A stretch of DNA of 64,000 bases from Pseudomonas abietaniphila (GTDB lineage Bacteria > Pseudomonadota > Gammaproteobacteria > Pseudomonadales > Pseudomonadaceae): contig NZ_FNCO01000006.1 in NCBI RefSeq assembly GCF_900100795.1, positions 186,001 to 250,000 on the forward strand, read 5' to 3'. Under the pieces are notes generated by a model that was not told the origin of the DNA, made no database searches, and saw nothing but the letters and a program-made list of their open reading frames with translations. How positions within the stretch are numbered: the first letter of the stretch is position 1; every line of letters starts with the position of its first letter. The translations under genes were made by a program, and so were the position numbers. Of the stretch, positions 8,889 to 15,638 are shown in pieces.

Positions 8889-10526
8889 TTAAATAACTGG
8901 CTTTGATTTACAAACTATAGCGTATACAATCGAGGCTATTTTACTAGCGAGTAGTGGTGGTACAGCATTCCCAACTTGGTGAAACTGCTGTGTACGATTA
9001 CCTTGAAAAAAATAATTATCAGGAAAAGTTTGCAGTCGTGCCGCTTCCCTGACTGTCAAGCTACGGCATTGCTTCGGGTCATAGTGAATAAAATAATGGC
9101 CATCTTTTGAAATATGGCTAGTCACCGTTGTCGCCGGAATCTGCTCCAACTGCACCCTGAAGCGATCACTAAACTTACCCGTCTCCCAATTCTTATGAGC
9201 CGGCGCAAGGCCCGATAGCCCGAACTGCTGATGCCCTTTAGGAGATACGTGATACGCGCGAGCATAGACACTCGCAAAAATATACCGACGAAGATCCGAG
9301 GCCATATGCCCACGTGCATCATGGTTTAGCCAATAATCAAGCTTCTCGTCTCGATACCACTGATCCAAATCTTCACTTCCAGTTTTTCCGTCTGATCCTT
9401 TGCGCAGGACTCGAATCCCTCCGACCTCCAAAGATGTCGACAACAGCGAGTCTCTCGCGATCTTCATCGCCGCGGCTAGTTTCGGCTCAGCCTTGGCATC
9501 AACCTCTGACTTGAGCCCATCCAAATGATTGGCAACCTCGCGATACCAAGCCAGGCGGTCATCACTCTGTTTGGTCAAACGACTTCTCAACTCTGGAAGC
9601 GTACCGATGACCTCTTTAGTGCTAATCTTTCTGACGACTTCAAGCAAGCTTCCATGCACGGGGATATTTCCATCCTCATCTAGGGCGATGCCCAAGAGGA
9701 TGACTCGGTGCCTAGCTTGAGGAATGCCATGGTTTTCAGCTCTGATGATGAACCCACGCGGATCAACTTTGTTTACATCATCACCAGGGCCGAAAGACTG
9801 GTCACTCACCAACGAGCAAATTCGGTATTTGACTCCAGGCGAGGCATCCCCCAAAGCCTTATTTGGATCCGTGAGATCTTGCAGGATCTGAGAGAAAATG
9901 CTCTCGCCTGCGACCTTCGATGAAAGAATACCCTTCACGTTTTCCATCACGAAGACGGTCGGCTTTCGCTCCTTGATGATTCTCAAGTATTCCTTGTAGA
10001 GAAAATGACGATGATCATTTTCGGCGCTGTAGTCAGCTTTTCCCTTGTTTCGGGAACGACCGACGATCGAATAGGCTTGGCACGGTGGCCCACCAATCAG
10101 TACCCAAGGCCGGTCCTTCAGCCGTTTTTTGAGAGCTTCATCAAGCGCCAAATTGCCTTCTTTGGACCCTAGCGTGATGCATTTCGCCTCTTCATCCGCC
10201 TCATCCCACTGCGGCTTGCTCTCATTGCTATATGGGATGTCCCTCAGCCCGTTGCAGAAGTCGTAGTAATCGCATAACCGGGTGGGGTTTTTCTGTTTGA
10301 GCAGCCGAAAAAATGCTCTCAGCTTGAGCGTTTGCCTAGCCGAGGGGTCCATTTCTGCAGAAACCACAATTTCAAAACGGTTGCCATCACCGGATGACGA
10401 AAATCCTTCTCCAAGCCCACCGGGGCCAGCGAAGAGATCGACGATCTGGATCGGCTCCGAGAGCTCAACAGGGCAATCAACAGCAATTTCTCGGCCTAAC
10501 GGCAAATTCATCTGGGGTTCAGTCAT
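8889..10526 (-). CDS. DNA (cytosine-5) methyltransferase
   Basis: 5-methylcytosine methyltransferase of the Dcm/HhaI class. Motif I IVDLFAGPGGLGEGF (about residues 28-42), motif IV GGPPCQAYS with catalytic Cys149, motif VI MENVKG (about 194-199), motif VIII QARHRV and motif X GNAVPP near the C-terminus are all present. About 545 residues from the ATG at 10526; in-frame ATGs at 10532 and further upstream are possible, and none has a clear ribosome binding site. The gene is divergent to vsr and their start codons overlap. It probably supplies the protective methylation of the predicted restriction locus to its right. Recognition sequence unknown; the variable region lies between motifs VIII and IX. 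Confidence 0.93.
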   Translation of the reverse strand: MTEPQMNLPLGREIAVDCPVELSEPIQIVDLFAGPGGLGEGFSSSGDGNRFEIVVSAEMDPSARQTLKLRAFFRLLKQKNPTRLCDYYDFCNGLRDIPYSNESKPQWDEADEEAKCITLGSKEGNLALDEALKKRLKDRPWVLIGGPPCQAYSIVGRSRNKGKADYSAENDHRHFLYKEYLRIIKERKPTVFVMENVKGILSSKVAGESIFSQILQDLTDPNKALGDASPGVKYRICSLVSDQSFGPGDDVNKVDPRGFIIRAENHGIPQARHRVILLGIALDEDGNIPVHGSLLEVVRKISTKEVIGTLPELRSRLTKQSDDRLAWYREVANHLDGLKSEVDAKAEPKLAAAMKIARDSLLSTSLEVGGIRVLRKGSDGKTGSEDLDQWYRDEKLDYWLNHDARGHMASDLRRYIFASVYARAYHVSPKGHQQFGLSGLAPAHKNWETGKFSDRFRVQLEQIPATTVTSHISKDGHYFIHYDPKQCRSLTVREAARLQTFPDNYFFQGNRTQQFHQVGNAVPPLLASKIASIVYAIVCKSKPVI

Positions 10527-11004
10527 GGACATAGTCAGTAAAGAGGTCAGGTCTCGCATGATGGCCGCCATTCGTGGCAGCAACACATCTCCCGAGATGA
10601 AGGTCCGGAAGCTCTTGCACAAGCATGGCTTCAGGTATCGCCTGCATCCTCGTGAGCTTCCAGGTAAGCCAGATGTCGTACTACCGCGCTACAACGTCTG
10701 CATTTTCATTCACGGCTGCTTCTGGCATCGCCATCCAAGGTGCAGGTATGCCACAAACCCGCGTACTCGCGAAGAGTTCTGGCGCACGAAATTTGACCAG
10801 AACGTGAGGCGCGATCTCAGAAACAAGACAGCGCTACTCGAGCTAGGCTGGCGGGTCTTTGAGCTTTGGGAGTGCGGGATACGCAAGCCGGAGGTAGAGA
10901 TGACATGGCTCTTGGAGGCCGTGCAGGATTTTAATCAAAAATGTATCTCGTGGCCCGAGTTTTCTACGCCCTCGCCCCGACTGAGTACTACTGTCGGACC
11001 GTAG
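10525..11004 (+). CDS. vsr: very short patch repair endonuclease
   Basis: 159-residue Vsr nuclease, which nicks 5' of T in T:G mismatches left by deamination of 5-methylcytosine. Visible are the N-terminal RSRMMAAIRGSNTSPEM segment, catalytic Asp in LPGKPDVVLP (about residue 50), FIHGCFWHRHPRC with zinc-site Cys/His residues, and NVRRDLRNKTALLELGWRV. The ATG at 10525 (after a weak CTGGGG) overlaps the divergent methyltransferase start at 10526/10532. It is convergent with the PD-(D/E)XK gene, 30 bases away. A longer open frame extends upstream inside the methyltransferase gene but is not protein-like. Confidence 0.93.
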   Translation: MDIVSKEVRSRMMAAIRGSNTSPEMKVRKLLHKHGFRYRLHPRELPGKPDVVLPRYNVCIFIHGCFWHRHPRCRYATNPRTREEFWRTKFDQNVRRDLRNKTALLELGWRVFELWECGIRKPEVEMTWLLEAVQDFNQKCISWPEFSTPSPRLSTTVGP

Positions 11005-11034
11005 GGCAGATGACCCGGTACAGGCAACCAGTTT

Positions 11035-11949
11035 CTATAGCCCTTGAGACGCCAAGCCAGAAAGATCAACCTTGTACTCCAACTGAACAACGCCTGCCGG
11101 CAGCGTCCCATCTACGAAACTTTCAGGTACGACTCTCGGAAAACTGCCATCAACTACATAGCATCTGGCCTCCAGCACGTTGTACTCTTCTTTCCGGGCA
11201 GAGCATCCTGCCTCCATTCCAAGCTGCTGGAGTCCGTTTTCAAGCATAGAGGCATCGATACCGAGTGTTACGAGGCGATCACAAACCAGATCGATCGACG
11301 TTCCATCATCGACAGGCTCAAACCTGAAATGAATCAATTGCAAAGGTTTGCCAGTCGAAGCGGCCAACTGAAACTGTCCGGAGATGTTGATCACTGAGCC
11401 GTACCGACTGATCGTCGATTTCACTTCATAATCACCCGTCGGAGTCTTGATATCGACCACGCCCCCGAAGGGACCACTCCATTCGACAATTGCCCCATTG
11501 ATAACCAGCGCTTCTAGGGCCAACAGCTCAGCGAGCACGTCATAGCCATGCTTGTCGACCAGTGCGTTACCCAACAAGTGTCGCCACCGCTGCCACCATA
11601 CCAGCGGGTCAGCCACAAGCGCTTCGCGTGTGGCAGTACCAGATACGACGGTCACCATGTGCTCGCAGATTATTCCGAACTCATTGCGCAGCCATCCCAT
11701 GGATGACTCCAGTCTTAGGAAGTGTCTCTCTCGGCCCTCGACCACCCGCCTCAGCGTCCGAAGCCTAGCGCCAGCGAAGCCCTCTGAGACCTGCAATGAT
11801 TCGGAGCACTCGACAGCAACTCCAAACTTGTCATCCTCCCGGAAGACCCATGCTGGATAGCCTGAAGGCATCTGCTTGATAGGTAGCATCCGACCACTCT
11901 GACCAAGGTTCGCAAAACCTCGTTGAATTTCTTTCAGCAAATCAGTCAT
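11035..11949 (-). CDS. PD-(D/E)XK motif protein (DUF4420-like), predicted restriction nuclease
   Basis: 304 residues. The central region has a conserved Glu in the helix LLALEAL, followed by GGVVDIKTPTGDYEVKST: Asp then Glu-x-Lys, the D...ExK core of PD-(D/E)XK nucleases. The protein resembles the family listed as 'PD-(D/E)XK motif protein' found beside Z1 and MORC-like proteins. Start chosen at 11949 because AGGA lies 9 bases upstream; the ATG at 11958 directly abuts that AGGA. The start overlaps the upstream stop by 8 bases. It is the last gene of a five-gene operon transcribed from 18466 and is the likely cutting subunit. Confidence 0.78.
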   Translation of the reverse strand: MTDLLKEIQRGFANLGQSGRMLPIKQMPSGYPAWVFREDDKFGVAVECSESLQVSEGFAGARLRTLRRVVEGRERHFLRLESSMGWLRNEFGIICEHMVTVVSGTATREALVADPLVWWQRWRHLLGNALVDKHGYDVLAELLALEALVINGAIVEWSGPFGGVVDIKTPTGDYEVKSTISRYGSVINISGQFQLAASTGKPLQLIHFRFEPVDDGTSIDLVCDRLVTLGIDASMLENGLQQLGMEAGCSARKEEYNVLEARCYVVDGSFPRVVPESFVDGTLPAGVVQLEYKVDLSGLASQGL

Positions 11950-12640
11950 GGTTGGCATTCCTAGCTATCGGCGGGCATCCCACGTCAGTGAATAGCGCAT
12001 CGACGTATCCAGCCATACCGCCATGACACAACATAGGTTCCTTCAAAACGATCTGAGCCGTGTTGAGTTTCATGATTGCTCTGAACTGATCCTGAGAAGG
12101 CTTGCGCAACCTTCTGACCCTGAAAATCTGCCGCGTTAGGTCGATTCTGAATCCCCCCTTGCCTGGGCGTTCAACTAGTTGCACGACCGTATCTGTGGTC
12201 ACATCTTCTAGTACTTTCTGGGTATTCTCCTCAGACTCCTGCCATGTCAAGTGAACAGTCCACCACAGCGCCCGTAGCCAGATTCGACTTCGCCCCACCC
12301 AGAAGCGCACTGGAGGTGCAGCTTCCCAACGGCTCTTCACTAGGTCCGGCAGAACGCGTAAGGAAAGAAAGCGCCACCAGCCATCGTCAGCTGCTGTTCG
12401 AATATCCATCCCGGCATCTCTCAAAAGCTTGTAGAGAGCGAGGCCCACTTTGATGTCGTAAACGCCAGGCCCTGACGCGTTGCTTCCTGCTGTGGAGTCA
12501 TACAGCGGCACGATTCCAAGCATTTTGTTACGTAAATCCTCCATTTCCGGATTGAGTATGTCAGGGCGAAACTCGCCTTTTTTGACCATTGCGTCGAATT
12601 GGCGCTGCGAAAGTTTGAGATTCAATGTCGGGAACGTCAT
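11942..12640 (-). CDS. unrecognised 232-residue subunit of Z1/MORC operon
   Basis: I do not recognise this family with confidence; it may be a DUF6339-like protein. The sequence is soluble, with a Trp/Arg-rich middle (DGWWRFLSLRVLPDLV and RFWVGRSRIWLRALWW) and a basic C-terminal third (RQIFRVRRLRKPSQDQF), which could contact nucleic acid. GGAG lies 8 bases before the ATG at 12640. It overlaps the upstream gene by ATGA (4 bases) and the nuclease gene by 8 bases. The strict overlaps say it belongs to the same complex or pathway as the Z1 helicase and MORC-like ATPase. Confidence 0.75.
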   Translation of the reverse strand: MTFPTLNLKLSQRQFDAMVKKGEFRPDILNPEMEDLRNKMLGIVPLYDSTAGSNASGPGVYDIKVGLALYKLLRDAGMDIRTAADDGWWRFLSLRVLPDLVKSRWEAAPPVRFWVGRSRIWLRALWWTVHLTWQESEENTQKVLEDVTTDTVVQLVERPGKGGFRIDLTRQIFRVRRLRKPSQDQFRAIMKLNTAQIVLKEPMLCHGGMAGYVDALFTDVGCPPIARNANHD

Positions 12641-13596
12641 TCCAATGTCTCCAATTCCCGAACTCGACGATCAAGCCAGCATTGAGTGGATACGAACAAC
12701 TCTGGCAGTGAGGCTGTATTCAAGCCACCCAATCTAATGAATGAACTCACGGCGTCAGCAATGCTTCCAACCCCGTCATCGGAATTCAGCACGCCCAGAA
12801 AGGTGTCGAACTGAGCCCCCATATCCTCTTTCACCTTGGATATTACTAAAGAAAGCCAAGCAGCGAACACCTGCCTCATCAAGGGCGACTGCTCTAGATT
12901 CAAGCCTCGCCGGTCACGAAGTTGATCGAAATGCGGGTGATTGTTGTTCAGTACAAGAGCAACGTAGTCGCTAGTGAATGGTTCATCCTGTGGATCGCTC
13001 CAGAATGCTTTTAACTCCCACAGTGGCCCGTTGGCACCTAGCGGCTCTTCCAGTACAGGGAAAAGCGAACCGTCGCCGTCAATAACAATTTCAATTGCTG
13101 ATGCCAGCGGACCCAATCGCGCGCCTAGTTGATGCGCAAATCCGGGAACGAATGCGCCTTGATGCTGGCCCAGAAAGGCTTGGATCGATAAGAAACCGCT
13201 ACCTCTGACTGTCCCAGGCTCTAGTTCGATATCTAATAAAACTGGCCCAATTTTATCTGAGGTTCTCATGGAAATAACCGGCCCAAGCGTTCTCCAGCAA
13301 GAGTCTGCGGATGTCCACTCCAGCGCAATCAACACCTCAGCATCAATTCCCGCCACACCGTCGGCGCCAAAAATAGCCTCCAAGAGCAGGGCCCGATCAG
13401 TCGAGCATTGAATCACCAAAGGGTGTTCGGCAGGGTTCCAGTCGCTATCCTTGCCTAAGGAAAATTGATCGCGACTCAACGGTAGCGCGCCCGGATCAAG
13501 GCCATCATGCGATCGAAATCCATAGCTTACTTGCGCTTCGTTTCCACGCCCCATTGGCGCATCCAGCATTCGATACAGTGGCAGGCGAGTGCTCAC
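12637..13596 (-). CDS. unrecognised 319-residue subunit of Z1/MORC operon
   Basis: No family recognised. 319 residues, acidic, without signal peptide or membrane segments. The first two thirds look beta-rich, with many short hydrophobic strands between charged loops; the C-terminal third is helical (PLMRQVFAAWLSLVISKVKED). It sits between the MORC-like ATPase gene and the 232-residue unknown, overlapping each by 4 bases (ATGA), so its dosage is tied to theirs by coupled translation. Likely a structural or target-recognition subunit of the predicted restriction complex; that is inference from context only. Confidence 0.75.
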   Translation of the reverse strand: MSTRLPLYRMLDAPMGRGNEAQVSYGFRSHDGLDPGALPLSRDQFSLGKDSDWNPAEHPLVIQCSTDRALLLEAIFGADGVAGIDAEVLIALEWTSADSCWRTLGPVISMRTSDKIGPVLLDIELEPGTVRGSGFLSIQAFLGQHQGAFVPGFAHQLGARLGPLASAIEIVIDGDGSLFPVLEEPLGANGPLWELKAFWSDPQDEPFTSDYVALVLNNNHPHFDQLRDRRGLNLEQSPLMRQVFAAWLSLVISKVKEDMGAQFDTFLGVLNSDDGVGSIADAVSSFIRLGGLNTASLPELFVSTQCWLDRRVRELETLE

Positions 13597-15638
13597 AACG
13601 CCGCTCCGTACTTATCTGAAATCCGTACATCAATCACCGGCCGCAACAACTTGCTCCCATCAGAATCAGCCATTCTCACGCGAAGGTCACCCTCCAGAAC
13701 CAACCCCAGTTGCTCAACCGTGCCCTTAGGAAGGCTGATAACTATTCTTTCGGACGCTTCCTCGATCTTCACTGAAGCCGAGGCACTGCTGATGGTCGGT
13801 GACTGCAACTGAAATGGAAACGCGCCAAGCTTGCTTTCTGCCCATTTGGCAGGAGTGATCGGCCCAGCTTCAGAATCAACACAAAGGGTAATCTCCCTAG
13901 GTAAATCTGGCTGTACCATGCCCCATCTCAAGCGCCACTTCATGACGATGGTGGACGCTTCGTACCGTAGATCCAACACCTCCAAATCAGGAGAAGGTAC
14001 CGCACTCCCCCTAGAGGCCGAGCCAACCGTTGAACGCCGAGATGCCTTGCCAAAGCGCCCATCACCACCAAACCCACGGTTGGGCAGCACAAGCTCGGCA
14101 AGTTTGCGCGACATCCGCATTGAAGGCTTGACAGTGATACTTGGCTGCGGTGGCACCCCGAACTCCTTCAAAGCCCTGCCGCACTGGGCACGAATCTTCT
14201 CAACAACTCTCCCACCGCTTATGTCCACCCAAGCGGCATGATCCGCACGCTCACAACTCCTCAAATATCCTTCGAGGCTCTGCACGGTCGAGCGTAATCC
14301 CCGAGCTTCCGATGGCTGAAGTTCCTGACTAGACTCCGGAAGAAACAGGGCCACAACATATCGGCCATCTACAAAGCCGGCAAACCCGCCAGCCCAGCCT
14401 CGCGAATCTATACTGTCCTCCCAGCAGATATTCATTCCTGGAGAGCGCATGAATGTCACGATCGGTCGATGGGGCGCAGCGCTGTCAACTTTGCCAAATA
14501 TGCAGAGTTCCGGGTTAGGTGCGTTATCTGGGGCATCCATATGCAACTGGCTCGGAGTGATTGCCACGGCACGGAGTTCACCTGCCGAGCCATTGCCGAC
14601 AAACTCATTACGTAACTGGATGGATCTGCAGAGCACGTCGTCATCTTTGACGCCCCTAGTTGCCAAGTAATCCCCAGCCTTAGGCACTTCCCCTACTGCC
14701 CGGTCGTACAAGCACTGACTCACTCGGAAGATCGGCAACATGTCCTCGCAGGCTATTTCCTTACCGTTAACCGATGCTTGCAGATACCTCCCTCCAGCGA
14801 AGAACGGGTTATCCAGCCGCGCGCTGAACCAGCGCTGGATCGCGACATTGACGTAATCTTCGTAACTACTGAACCACCACGGTGCGCGGGCGCTATCTTC
14901 ATCGAATATTGGTAGAAGGTTGTCCTTGAGCAACGGGATTATAATTGCCGTTCCGGTTGAGCCACCTGTAAATGGCTGAGCACCCAATGCAGCGAGGATT
15001 TCATGAATGCGCTCGGGCGCCGTGATTGCTTGCTGGCAATCGCTTGCCCCCCACCAAGCGATGCCGGTCTGAGTCTTGAGCTGCAAGCGGTCGGGACGGC
15101 TTTCGTCTTCCACCAGTGAACCCACCAGCCGCTCTTCATATCCTTCAGCCGTCTTGATCCGACTGTAGTAAATGACCAGGCCAGCCCCCATACGGAAGTA
15201 ACAGGTTTTCCCCAGCCCCCAAGAACCGCCAGCGCCATCGTCCGAGCGCGTTCGGCCGATCTCGAACACAAGCTTCAGGAAGTTGCCATGTTGGCCATTG
15301 GCTCCAACGCTATCGAAAGTCATCGGCCCCGTTAAACCCTCGGTCCCGGAATCGCGAATCTCAAGAAGCTTCGGAGTACGCGGATAGCGCTTCGAAAGCA
15401 TTTGCAAGTTCAGTCCTTCACCAAACGTGGATGCAATAGCCTCAAGCGGATGTTCGCGAATGTGGAAATCTACCGAGACCGCGCTCCCCTTGTTACCGTT
15501 GCGCCCTGCATCGAGCGCATTCTGAACGGATTCGCGTACCAGAAGGTCCAGCAACGGTGTTTCTTCGTTCTGCAACGCGCGAAGTAGGAATGCACCGGAT
15601 TCCTGCATGGGTTGGAGTGGCAGGCTGTAATAATTCAT
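13593..15638 (-). CDS. MORC-like GHKL ATPase (paraMORC type)
   Basis: 681 residues. The N-terminal third is a GHKL ATPase: N box VRESVQNALDAG with Asn40, G1 LEIRDSGTEGL (about 92-102), and the lid/G2 GGSWGLGKTCYF (137-148) with a glycine-rich loop. The spacing and the WGLGK form match prokaryotic MORC-like proteins described in restriction-modification neighbourhoods (Iyer, Abhiman and Aravind 2008). The remaining 400 residues likely include an S5-like domain and a beta-rich C-terminal region. The start overlaps the Z1 helicase stop by 4 bases. Expected to use ATP-driven dimer closure to remodel DNA or the nuclease complex. Confidence 0.87.
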   Translation of the reverse strand: MNYYSLPLQPMQESGAFLLRALQNEETPLLDLLVRESVQNALDAGRNGNKGSAVSVDFHIREHPLEAIASTFGEGLNLQMLSKRYPRTPKLLEIRDSGTEGLTGPMTFDSVGANGQHGNFLKLVFEIGRTRSDDGAGGSWGLGKTCYFRMGAGLVIYYSRIKTAEGYEERLVGSLVEDESRPDRLQLKTQTGIAWWGASDCQQAITAPERIHEILAALGAQPFTGGSTGTAIIIPLLKDNLLPIFDEDSARAPWWFSSYEDYVNVAIQRWFSARLDNPFFAGGRYLQASVNGKEIACEDMLPIFRVSQCLYDRAVGEVPKAGDYLATRGVKDDDVLCRSIQLRNEFVGNGSAGELRAVAITPSQLHMDAPDNAPNPELCIFGKVDSAAPHRPIVTFMRSPGMNICWEDSIDSRGWAGGFAGFVDGRYVVALFLPESSQELQPSEARGLRSTVQSLEGYLRSCERADHAAWVDISGGRVVEKIRAQCGRALKEFGVPPQPSITVKPSMRMSRKLAELVLPNRGFGGDGRFGKASRRSTVGSASRGSAVPSPDLEVLDLRYEASTIVMKWRLRWGMVQPDLPREITLCVDSEAGPITPAKWAESKLGAFPFQLQSPTISSASASVKIEEASERIVISLPKGTVEQLGLVLEGDLRVRMADSDGSKLLRPVIDVRISDKYGAAL

